Assembly: GCA_027335985.1 (NCBI GenBank)
Contig: DAHWGX010000023.1
Location: 1-5,471, forward strand
DNA length: 5,471 bases
From: Nitrospirota bacterium
Lineage (GTDB): Bacteria > Nitrospirota_A > Leptospirillia > Leptospirillales > Leptospirillaceae
Reading direction: 5' to 3'
Part shown: piece after piece, positions 1 to 4,386 of the stretch
How positions within the stretch are numbered: position 1 is the stretch's first letter
Layout: the number at the start of each line of letters is the position of its first letter
Notes under the pieces: generated by a model
Databases searched by the model: none
What the model was told of the DNA's origin: nothing
Seen by the model: only the letters and a program-made list of their open reading frames with translations
Position numbers and translations under genes: made by a program

Positions 1-229
1 ATCTGGATCCCGCGAACTGTCCATTCAGGTCGGTAATCAGGGCTTTCTCCCTGTTCGGAGACGTGTCGACTCCCTCCAGAATCCTGTACAGAAGATAATG
101 GATCGCTTGGCTTTTGCCCGACCCGGTGGTAGCGGGAATGAGCGTATGCTCGAGTTCGGATCCAGGGGGGAAGTCCAGCCCCGGAAGCCCGAAGGGAAAG
201 CTTTTCTTTCCAAATATTTTTCCAAACAT
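1..229 (-). CDS. Type IV coupling protein ATPase (TraD/VirD4-like), N-terminal fragment, cut by the window edge
   Basis: The first 76 residues are visible and the gene continues past the left edge. Residues 33-40 (ATTGSGKS) fit the Walker A pattern [AG]xxxxGK[ST], in the context IPATTGSGKSQAI typical of conjugative coupling proteins. After about 23 residues comes a strand ALITDLNGQF, resembling the 'ivyDrsGeF' segment that follows the P-loop in TraD/VirD4 proteins. Such ATPases hand the relaxase-DNA complex to the secretion channel at the inner membrane. The ATG at 229 is preceded by GGAGG (236-240) with 6 nt spacing, which fixes the start. The oddity is that the P-loop lies only 33 residues from the start and no membrane segment precedes it. 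In F TraD two N-terminal helices and well over 100 residues come first. The neighbouring gene at 247-642 could supply the missing anchor. A general HerA/FtsK-like ATPase is the main alternative, because Walker B and the C-terminus are outside the window. Confidence 0.82.
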   Translation of the reverse strand, partial: MFGKIFGKKSFPFGLPGLDFPPGSELEHTLIPATTGSGKSQAIHYLLYRILEGVDTSPNREKALITDLNGQFAGSR

Positions 230-235
230 TTCGGT

Positions 236-240
236 CCTCC
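236..240 (-). promoter_or_regulatory. Shine-Dalgarno of the coupling ATPase gene
   Basis: GGAGG on the minus strand, 6 nt before the ATG at 229. It lies in the 17-nt gap after the TAA of the upstream membrane protein. It matters because it shows the ATPase has its own translation start, which argues against a simple frameshift artefact separating it from the membrane-anchor gene. Confidence 0.75.
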
Positions 241-246
241 TTGTTT

Positions 247-642
247 TTAGCTGAGTCTCCCGCCTCGAAGGACGGCAGCGCCTTTTTTATTGATTGCCCG
301 GACGACAGCCGCGGCTACCAGGATCCCGATCGTCGTTCCGACGAGAAAGGGAGCCCAGAACGACGCGACGAACGCATCGTACTGGTGCTGGGCGCGAAGC
401 CACGTCTCGAAAGAACCCCATGTCCCCAGGTCGCCTTTGTAGGGCGGATACAAATGGCTCCAGAAAGCCAGCCAGTACGCATGAAAAATGTCGGATCGGC
501 TCCAGTGACCCGGTCCCCACCCCAGACGCCACCAAAGGATCTCGAGTCCGATCCAGGTCCCGCATCCTGCCAGCAGTCCGGCCAGGACCCCTCCAACTCC
601 GGCCCCGTTGTTCTGATTGTCAAAACCCTGAAAGTTGTTCAT
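247..642 (-). CDS. Small two-helix membrane protein, candidate detached membrane domain of the coupling protein
   Basis: A 131-aa protein with two clear hydrophobic helices, about residues 15-38 (Gly/Ala/Leu rich) and 93-116. They flank a ~54-residue tryptophan-rich segment containing W42, W47, W57, W61, W75 and W81. A short basic tail (KK at 119-120, then R126 and R128) suggests cytoplasmic ends and a periplasmic loop. This helix, ~55-residue loop, helix layout is that of the N-terminal domain of TraD/VirD4 coupling proteins. The following gene encodes the cytoplasmic ATPase part without that domain, 17 nt away. I infer that the two proteins together form the coupling protein. The ATG overlaps the TGA of the RHH gene (ATGA, 639-642), implying translational coupling. 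It could instead be an unrelated small transfer membrane protein. No diagnostic sequence motif was recognised. Confidence 0.72.
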   Translation of the reverse strand: MNNFQGFDNQNNGAGVGGVLAGLLAGCGTWIGLEILWWRLGWGPGHWSRSDIFHAYWLAFWSHLYPPYKGDLGTWGSFETWLRAQHQYDAFVASFWAPFLVGTTIGILVAAAVVRAINKKGAAVLRGGRLS

Positions 643-1121
643 TTCGCTCCCTCCGCTGTTCCAATGCCCATCTCCTTGAGCATTTGTTCCGATTCTTCCT
701 TCGTCAGGACCTTCGTCTCGATCCGGTCGACATCTTCGATATCAGAAAGCCTCAGGCTCTTGAGGATCCTTTCCGACTTCTTCTCCGCAATCCGGATCCT
801 TTCCTCGTGTTCTTTAAAATTTCCCGGCGACAGGAGCAGGGAGATCTGTCTCAGAAGATTTTCGGTCTTTGCCACGTCTGCGACCAGAAAACGGAGAACT
901 TCCGCAGGAACGCCGGAGCCTTCCGACTTCATGGCCTCCATCACCGTCTCCAGGGAGATTCCGGAGACGGGAACAGATTCTTTCATCGTTGTGCCTTCCA
1001 GGCCGGCTTCGATCAGATCCCGGACAAACGCGGAACGGGACTTTCCGCTCGCGCTGGCCGCTTTTGTGACCCTGGCGAACATCGCCGGCGTGACACAGAC
1101 TCGCATCGTTTCGTCGTACAT
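639..1121 (-). CDS. Ribbon-helix-helix DNA-binding protein, probable relaxosome accessory protein or autoregulator
   Basis: A 160-aa protein with an N-terminal MetJ/Arc-type ribbon-helix-helix unit: strand MRVCVT (6-11), helix 1 (about 12-25), the GKS turn (26-28), and helix 2 SRSAFVRDLIEAGLE (28-42). Residues ~75-125 form a charged helical region that could be a coiled-coil oligomerisation domain. The ATG at 1121 has AAGGAGG (1127-1133) at 5 nt. Residue M6 is a possible alternative start. RHH proteins next to coupling-protein genes (TrwA of R388, TraM-like, NikA of R64, MobC) bind oriT, help relaxase loading and often repress their own operon. This gene lies between a palindrome-rich 500-bp region and the coupling-protein genes, exactly where such a protein is found in R388-type plasmids. 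The nearest palindrome is 33 bp upstream of its start. A plasmid-partition or antitoxin-type RHH regulator is the alternative. Confidence 0.75.
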   Translation of the reverse strand: MYDETMRVCVTPAMFARVTKAASASGKSRSAFVRDLIEAGLEGTTMKESVPVSGISLETVMEAMKSEGSGVPAEVLRFLVADVAKTENLLRQISLLLSPGNFKEHEERIRIAEKKSERILKSLRLSDIEDVDRIETKVLTKEESEQMLKEMGIGTAEGAK

Positions 1122-1153
1122 CGTTCCCTCCTTCTTTTCAGGTTCCTTCCAAA

Positions 1154-1169
1154 GTTGGCATATGCCAAC
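1154..1169. repeat. Palindrome 1 (GTTGGCATATGCCAAC)
   Basis: Perfect 16-bp dyad, centre between 1161 and 1162. It is the copy closest to the RHH gene (33 bp before its ATG), so binding there could block transcription of that operon. Confidence 0.9.
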
Positions 1170-1219
1170 GAAATCACGAGGACCGGAGCCATTCCCGGAT
1201 TGGCATATGCCAATCCGAA
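1155..1219. repeat. Direct repeat module A (two dyads plus spacer)
   Basis: A 65-bp unit matching 1332-1396 at about 52 of 65 positions by hand alignment. Conserved blocks are both dyads, GAAATC just after the first dyad, GACCGGAGCCAT in the spacer and the trailing TCCGAA. Differences cluster in two short spacer patches, so the spacer block itself is also under constraint or the duplication is fairly recent. Confidence 0.8.
1196..1217. repeat. Palindrome 2 (22-bp perfect dyad)
   Basis: Perfect 22-bp palindrome: the TTGGCATATGCCAA core extended by CGGA/TCCG arms. Its centre (1206.5) is 45 bp from that of palindrome 1. It is the longest perfect dyad in the set. Confidence 0.9.
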
Positions 1220-1240
1220 AACCCCTTTTTCCCCCGGATC

Positions 1241-1265
1241 AGGGAATCGGGACCCCTGCTTCCCT
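1241..1265. repeat. Inverted repeat AGGGAA...TTCCCT
   Basis: A 6-bp inverted repeat (1241-1246 with 1260-1265) around a 13-nt loop, lying between the two dyad modules. Short stems like this can arise by chance in GC-rich DNA. Confidence 0.35.
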
Positions 1266-1287
1266 CTCGGGAGCCTCCGGAGAGATG

Positions 1288-1304
1288 CCGGTAGCGGATA
1301 CCGG
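1288..1304. repeat. Hairpin CCGGTA-GCGGA-TACCGG
   Basis: Perfect 6-bp stem (1288-1293 with 1299-1304) and 5-nt loop midway between modules A and B. It is of a different sequence class from the TTGGC dyads. In an oriT such a hairpin could mark a relaxase recognition arm, but nothing here proves that. Confidence 0.45.
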
Positions 1305-1307
1305 GAC

Positions 1308-1323
1308 CTCTCGAATTCGGGAG
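1308..1323. repeat. Imperfect palindrome centred on GAATTC
   Basis: A 16-bp dyad centred between 1315 and 1316 with one non-complementary pair. A shifted pairing (CCTCTC 1307-1312 with GAGAGG 1321-1326) is also possible. It lies 4 bp after the CCGGTA hairpin. Confidence 0.4.
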
Positions 1324-1330
1324 AGGGGAT

Positions 1331-1346
1331 GCTGGCACATGCCAAT
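1331..1346. repeat. Palindrome 3, variant (TGGCACATGCCA core)
   Basis: A degenerate copy of the dyad. The core 1333-1344 (TGGCACATGCCA) has one mismatch at the centre and loses the outer T:A pair on the left. Its centre (1338.5) is again exactly 45 bp from the next copy. Confidence 0.8.
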
Positions 1347-1396
1347 GAAATCGTCCGGACCGGAGCCATCAACTCGTTGGCATATGCCAATCCGAA
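1332..1396. repeat. Direct repeat module B (two dyads plus spacer)
   Basis: Second copy of the 65-bp unit of 1155-1219, offset by 177 bp in the same orientation. The spacing between its two dyad centres is conserved at 45 bp although the spacer differs in places, and the shared GACCGGAGCCAT block keeps its place. Confidence 0.8.
1376..1391. repeat. Palindrome 4 (TTGGCATATGCCAA core)
   Basis: Perfect 14-bp core 1377-1390, centre 1383.5, followed by the same TCCGAA as palindrome 2. Confidence 0.9.
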
Positions 1397-1417
1397 GGAC
1401 CCTCTGCGAGCGGGGCA

Positions 1418-1453
1418 TTGGCCAACGACTGTGCCAACGTTCCGGCATTGGCA
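1418..1453. repeat. Cluster of TTGGC/GCCAA half-sites
   Basis: TTGGCCAA (1418-1425) is a compressed dyad lacking the central bases. TGCCAA (1432-1437) and TTGGCA (1448-1453) form an outward-facing pair with a 10-nt loop, the mirror image of the other dyads. These look like decayed or rearranged binding sites. Confidence 0.65.
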
Positions 1454-1456
1454 TAG

Positions 1457-1474
1457 CATGGGCATATGCCCATG
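1457..1474. repeat. Palindrome 5 (CATGGGCATATGCCCATG)
   Basis: Perfect 18-bp palindrome with the same GGCATATGCC centre but CATG flanks instead of TT/AA. It is followed by GAAAAATCGGCTCCGGA, which loosely resembles the spacer after the first dyad in modules A and B, so it may be the remnant of a third module. Confidence 0.85.
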
Positions 1475-1575
1475 AAAAATCGGCTCCGGACAACGCCTTC
1501 CGACGATTTCCGGGACATCCGCCAGGGTGCGTGGTGTCCCAACAAGCGAAGGGTCCTTTTCCGGAGCGCCGGAGG

Positions 1576-1605
1576 AGGGGTCCGGGGAGTATCCCCGGTG
1601 CCCCT
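1576..1605 (-). terminator. GC-rich hairpin behind the antirepressor gene (terminator-like, no U-tract)
   Basis: Read on the minus strand it begins 13 nt after the antirepressor TGA. The stem is AGGGG, CA, CCGGGG, loop ATACT, CCCCGG, A, CCCCT: 11 pairs with a small asymmetric internal loop. No T-run follows, so it is not a canonical intrinsic terminator. It could still pause polymerase, mark the 3' end of the upstream operon's mRNA, or protect that end from exonucleases. Confidence 0.4.
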
Positions 1606-1618
1606 GGTCGTTGTCTTT

Positions 1619-2518
1619 TCATCCTTTCTGCTCCTCGAGAAACTGCCTCACCGCCGCTTCGAGAGTCTCCTGGTAGGAAGGAATCCGTCTTTCTTCCTCC
1701 AATATCCGCTCCCGAATCGTGTAGGAGATGTCGAAGATCTTCCGGGAGATCCGCTCAAAGGTCTCCAGGTTCCGGGATGTCGGTGGAATGCCCCGTTCCA
1801 TCAACCACGAATCCAGACCGGAACTCCCGCCCGTCCAAAGAAGGGCCAACGGCTCTTGTGCAAGAGCCCGGTACAGGACCACAAGCGTGGCGGGATCCTC
1901 GTCCGCCGGAACCGGCTTTTCCTCTCCGGGACTCGGGCCGGTCGGATCCTCTCCCAACAGGAGAACCACGACGCTCCAGGCCGCCCGCCGCGCGTCCGCG
2001 AGACCAAAGATCTCGCGCTCCCGGAAATCCAGGATCGTCTTTTTGAGCTTCATCGCCCGGTCTGTCCGGAGCCGCATCGCTTCGAGCCGGAGACGCTCCC
2101 GCTCAAGGATCCGGTCCGAAGGCTCCGGGACCGGATGATCCTCCGGAAGACGGGGATTGGTCACTTGGCCTTTCGTCCAGTACTCCCAGAGAACGTCGTC
2201 GCACTCGTTCTGAAAGGCCAATGCTTTTTCCCGGATCTCCGGCTTCAGACGAGAGACCTGGATGGTCATAAGCCAGCCGGGAAGCTTACGGAGGGGCATG
2301 CAAAGTGTGTCCTGATCTCCGCTTTGGGAAGGTATCCGTATAACACGGATACCCCATCTTTCCCTGTCTCTATTCAACCGATCATTTTGTCCTGTCCAAC
2401 TCAGTCCCATTCCTTCGACGATGGGCTTCATGGGGGTAAAGGGTTCACCCCCGACATCGACAAGAAAAAGATCGTTCCCGTGAAATGGAACACTCATGGT
2501 TCTGATTTCCGTTGTCAT
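1619..2518 (-). CDS. Phage-type antirepressor with P22_AR_N domain
   Basis: A 299-aa protein. Residues ~8-117 match the P22 antirepressor N-terminal domain family (P22_AR_N) in order: VPFHGNDLFLVDVGGEPF near the start, then MKPIVEGMGLSW, QNDRLNRD, LCMPLRKLPGWLMTI (72-86), and a closing VLWEYWTKG (109-117). Proteins of this family inactivate phage repressors or act as regulators in prophages. Residues ~135-180 are a charged helical stretch, and the C-terminal half is not recognised. The ATG at 2518 has AAAGGA about 7 nt upstream, with M8 as an alternative start. It follows the preceding membrane-protein gene by 18 nt, so it probably belongs to the same transcript as conjugation genes. That is an unusual position for a phage regulator. 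By inference it may control transfer genes by antagonising an element-encoded repressor. The domain call is firm, the role is not. Confidence 0.88.
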   Translation of the reverse strand: MTTEIRTMSVPFHGNDLFLVDVGGEPFTPMKPIVEGMGLSWTGQNDRLNRDRERWGIRVIRIPSQSGDQDTLCMPLRKLPGWLMTIQVSRLKPEIREKALAFQNECDDVLWEYWTKGQVTNPRLPEDHPVPEPSDRILERERLRLEAMRLRTDRAMKLKKTILDFREREIFGLADARRAAWSVVVLLLGEDPTGPSPGEEKPVPADEDPATLVVLYRALAQEPLALLWTGGSSGLDSWLMERGIPPTSRNLETFERISRKIFDISYTIRERILEEERRIPSYQETLEAAVRQFLEEQKG

Positions 2519-2536
2519 TTTTCATCCTTTCGCTTG

Positions 2537-3076
2537 TCAGTGGAGGTTGCAGGTCAGTCCCGAACTCATGGAAGGGGGGATTCCGGTCATGGAGGAGAGA
2601 GGGCCTCCTCCCCCGGCGGCCGGCCCGGACCCCGAAAGCTGGGCGAATCGAGGAAGGTCCGGAACAGCGGCGAAGAGGGCGGCCAGAACAATCACCAAAA
2701 AGACGCCCGCGGCAACGACTCCTGGCGCGCCGCCCCGTCTTCGGAGGGCGCGTTCGATCTTCCCCAAAAGGAGCCGATTGGAATCCGCATTCCCCGGACT
2801 TCCGATCGGAACCGTTTTTCCGTTTCCATCCCGCACGTGGACCCCATCCTCGTCGGACGAAAAGACGACTTCCGCCTCGAGGGGAAGAACCCCGACCCGC
2901 GTTCCGTCTCCCCATTCGAGAACCCAGGATCCTTTCCGGCCCCGAATCCGGGCCCAGGACTTAGGTGCCGGAACCTTTTTTCCGGCACTCCTCCGGGCAA
3001 TCAGAACCTTGAAAATCCTCCGGAAACGATTGGGTTTTTTGACCGGAGGTCCCGCTTCTTCCCTGATTTCTTCCAT
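2537..3076 (-). CDS. Single-span membrane protein of the transfer operon, function unknown
   Basis: A 179-aa protein with a strongly basic N-terminal region (KKPNRFRR at 13-20, RR at 28-29, KK at 33-34). A beta-rich middle (~50-92: WVLEWGDGTRVGVLPLEAEVVF, then DGVHVRDGNGKTVPIG, both partial quotations) could be a small barrel-like fold. One membrane helix lies at about 117-138. A Gly/Pro/Ser-rich tail with one cysteine (C176) completes it. The helix near the C-terminus, with the basic end presumably cytoplasmic, would leave only ~40 residues in the periplasm. I do not recognise the family. Its place after an IcmC/TraQ-like gene suggests a secretion-apparatus component. A longer frame exists to 3307, but it overlaps the upstream gene and is low-complexity. 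The ATG at 3076 with AAGGAG at 5 nt is the better start. Confidence 0.7.
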   Translation of the reverse strand: MEEIREEAGPPVKKPNRFRRIFKVLIARRSAGKKVPAPKSWARIRGRKGSWVLEWGDGTRVGVLPLEAEVVFSSDEDGVHVRDGNGKTVPIGSPGNADSNRLLLGKIERALRRRGGAPGVVAAGVFLVIVLAALFAAVPDLPRFAQLSGSGPAAGGGGPLSSMTGIPPSMSSGLTCNLH

Positions 3077-3081
3077 CTCTT

Positions 3082-3087
3082 CTCCTT
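3082..3087 (-). promoter_or_regulatory. Shine-Dalgarno fixing the start at 3076
   Basis: AAGGAG, 5 nt before ATG 3076, inside the 56-nt gap after the TGA (3133-3135) of the upstream gene. It decides for the 179-aa form over a 256-aa upstream-extended form. Confidence 0.75.
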
Positions 3088-3132
3088 GGTTTTTGATTTT
3101 TGTCCGGATCGGTTTCAGACCGCCCTCCGGTC

Positions 3133-3666
3133 TCACCCGACCGGGCCTGTCCCCATATAGCCCCCCATCATTCCCAGGAATTGCTGGATGTTGATCAGGA
3201 AGATCCCCGCGACGAAATGCGTCGTTCCCCTCCAGACCGTTCCCGGAGGAGAACCCGACCGGGCGGATTCGGACCAGAGGAGAAAGGCCCGGAATGCCGC
3301 GAGCCACCCGAAGAATTTCAGGATGACGAAGGCGAAGGAGGGGATCCCTCCCGTCGGGGACGTGCCGGATCCGCTTGAGCCCGTATAGGAAAACGTCGAA
3401 AGACTTCCCGTCGAGAACCCGATGGTCTGGGTGGCAGAGTTCACAAAATAGACGAAGTTCACGAGACCGATGCCCAAGACAAACTGGGCGACGGCTCCCA
3501 TCAGGGACTCTCCCCGTTTCTGGTCCTCGACTGCCCGGTACAGTCCGTACCCGCAGAACACAAGCCCCGTCAGGGTCGCGAACGTGGTCAGGAGCGTCCA
3601 GAAGGCGGGCAAGTCGTTCGCCACCTGCTGCAACATGGCGGTGGCCGTGGAAGTCATGCCGCCCAT
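3133..3666 (-). CDS. Four-helix membrane protein, IcmC(DotE)/TraQ-like type IVB secretion component
   Basis: A 177-aa protein with four predicted membrane helices at about 22-44, 57-77, 110-131 and 150-171. A Ser/Gly/Thr-rich loop (~85-108) separates the two hairpins. The pattern agrees with the IcmC/DotE and IncI TraQ family as I remember it: helix 1 followed by a short charged stretch (YRAVEDQKRGES), a second Gly-rich helix, then WLAAFRAFLLW, and a final helix beginning with His (THFVAGIFLINIQQF). These are small inner-membrane parts of type IVB apparatuses, but the match is by pattern only. The ATG at 3666 lies one base after the TGA of the nuclease gene (TGAC-ATG), with GGAG 11 nt before it. 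A second ATG at 3657 is possible. The longer frame upstream to 3879 overlaps the nuclease gene and is rejected. Confidence 0.7.
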   Translation of the reverse strand: MGGMTSTATAMLQQVANDLPAFWTLLTTFATLTGLVFCGYGLYRAVEDQKRGESLMGAVAQFVLGIGLVNFVYFVNSATQTIGFSTGSLSTFSYTGSSGSGTSPTGGIPSFAFVILKFFGWLAAFRAFLLWSESARSGSPPGTVWRGTTHFVAGIFLINIQQFLGMMGGYMGTGPVG

Positions 3667-3667
3667 G

Positions 3668-4339
3668 TCAGTTCGGGCTCCAGGACCGGTTGGATCCCCG
3701 GGTCCAGATTCTCCGGAACGTCTCTTCGAATTTCCGGACCTCCCGGGGATTGCCCGTGACGAACAGGTTGTTGTCCTGCTGGTTCCAATGATTCCGGTAT
3801 CCCCTGGTGCAATAAGCCCCCTCCCCGGGGGGCGACCAGTTGGCCGACCCTGTCCGGAGCCATTTCCCGTCGATCGCATAGGCCTTCAGATGCATGATGT
3901 TTCGGGACGAATTGCGTTTGACCTCTATTTGGATAAGTCCTTCCCGACCGGCACGGGAAGACAGAATGCGTCCCGATTTGTCGCCCCGGTCCCGGATCTG
4001 GATACCGTCCCGATAGATCCACACCCGGACCCCACGGGAGGCCGCGCGGATCACCGCGTCGGCGATAGGTCGGTCCGTGAAGGCATACATGGCAATTTCG
4101 ATCCTTTGCCTGGCGTGGTCGATCAGATCCACATCGATGGATTCGAGGTTCTCTTCCGGAGAGTAGTGCTCCCCAAGAAGGGATTCGGGAGAGGCCGAAA
4201 TCTCCCTCGAACACGAAAACATGCGGCCGGAGCCGGGGAAGGACCAGGCGCCCGCCTGGGCGCTTCCCGCCAGAAGAATGCCGGAAATTGCCAACATGGA
4301 GAATCCAGGTGCGATCCGGGAGGAAGAAGGAAACTTCAC
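3668..4339 (-). CDS. Secreted PLD-superfamily (HKD) nuclease, Nuc-like
   Basis: A 223-aa protein with a signal peptide: basic start, hydrophobic FSMLAISGILLAGSAQA, probable cleavage after AQA (residue 29). Hence it is periplasmic or exported. The phospholipase D fold follows: LIDHARQRIEIAMYAF (72-87), then RGVRVWIYRD (102-111). The single catalytic HxK(x4)D motif is H150, K152, D157, with the downstream GSANWS (164-169). One HKD motif and this length match the Nuc subfamily of pKM101 and similar plasmids, which dimerises to form the active site and cleaves DNA non-specifically. The start is GTG at 4339, with GGAGG only 4 nt upstream. It overlaps the TGA of a 16-codon ORF (GTGA), so translation is probably coupled to it. 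In conjugation systems such nucleases are common passengers whose role is unsettled. Confidence 0.9.
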   Translation of the reverse strand: MKFPSSSRIAPGFSMLAISGILLAGSAQAGAWSFPGSGRMFSCSREISASPESLLGEHYSPEENLESIDVDLIDHARQRIEIAMYAFTDRPIADAVIRAASRGVRVWIYRDGIQIRDRGDKSGRILSSRAGREGLIQIEVKRNSSRNIMHLKAYAIDGKWLRTGSANWSPPGEGAYCTRGYRNHWNQQDNNLFVTGNPREVRKFEETFRRIWTRGSNRSWSPN

Positions 4340-4386
4340 GCGGCCTCCGTCTTTTTCCGGGCTTTCTTTTTTCCGGGACCTTTCAT
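4336..4386 (-). CDS. 16-codon lysine-rich small ORF coupled to the nuclease gene
   Basis: It reads MKGPGKKKARKKTEAA then TGA. Its ATG (4386) has a near-ideal AAGGAG (4395-4400) at 8 nt, much better than the signal of the nuclease gene itself. The stop overlaps the nuclease GTG start as GTGA, the same coupling device seen at 4890-4893. It is therefore likely translated and delivers ribosomes to the nuclease start. The A-rich run of lysine/arginine codons could also slow ribosomes and set expression. Whether the peptide has a function of its own is unknown. Confidence 0.55.
   Translation of the reverse strand: MKGPGKKKARKKTEAA

Larger units (their letters stand above)
1122..1618. other. Dyad-rich intergenic region, candidate oriT / RHH-protein binding region
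   Basis: About 500 bp with no convincing gene. Reading frames crossing it carry no recognisable domain, and their 'LAYAN' repeats merely translate the palindromes. The region holds at least four near-perfect copies of TTGGCATATGCCAA, one related CATGGGCATATGCCCATG palindrome, further TTGGC/GCCAA half-sites, several hairpins and an A-tract/T-tract around 1218-1230. Because it precedes an RHH gene and coupling-protein genes, an origin of transfer or relaxosome-binding site is the leading inference. A regulatory region with multiple operators, a partition centromere or replication iterons are also possible. I found no IncP/IncI-type nic core (ATCCTG) in it on either strand, so the nick site, if present, is of another type. 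No convincing -35/-10 pair was seen in front of the RHH gene. Confidence 0.6.

Noticed and set aside
561..570. CATCCTG resembling the IncP/IncI nic core
   Set aside because: It is inside the coding sequence of the small membrane protein, has no flanking inverted repeat that I can see, and a 6-7 base match is expected by chance.
1013..1475. Frames on both strands with repeated 'LAYAN' peptides
   Set aside because: TTGGCATATGCCAA translates to LAYAN on either strand because it is palindromic. The peptide repeats are a by-product of the DNA dyads, not a repeat protein.
1122..1618. CRISPR array interpretation of the repeats
   Set aside because: The repeats are short perfect palindromes with irregular overall spacing and partly conserved spacers. 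There is no constant repeat-spacer period and no cas gene.
1239..1622. Minus-strand frame whose ATG overlaps the antirepressor TGA (ATGA) and has a GAGGAG upstream
   Set aside because: The start signals look real, but the predicted protein is Arg/Pro/Gly-rich without any domain, it reads straight through the palindromes and the GC hairpin, and those palindromes explain its sequence. A short translated ORF here cannot be fully excluded.
241..2046. Very long plus-strand open frame (about 600 codons)
   Set aside because: It runs antisense through three well-supported minus-strand genes and the dyad region, is rich in Arg/Ser/Pro, and shows no domains. It is a shadow caused by high GC content.
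1466..3194. Long plus-strand open frames opposite the antirepressor and membrane-protein genes
   Set aside because: They are antisense shadows of genes with recognisable domains and good ribosome-binding sites, and their composition is Arg/Pro/Ser-rich.
3077..3307. N-terminal extension of the single-span membrane protein
   Set aside because: It overlaps the end of the IcmC/TraQ-like gene and is low-complexity, while ATG 3076 has a strong AAGGAG.
3667..3879. N-terminal extension of the IcmC/TraQ-like protein
   Set aside because: It overlaps the conserved HKD region of the nuclease gene in another frame and is Gly/Arg/Ser-rich. ATG 3666, one base after the nuclease stop, fits the operon spacing.
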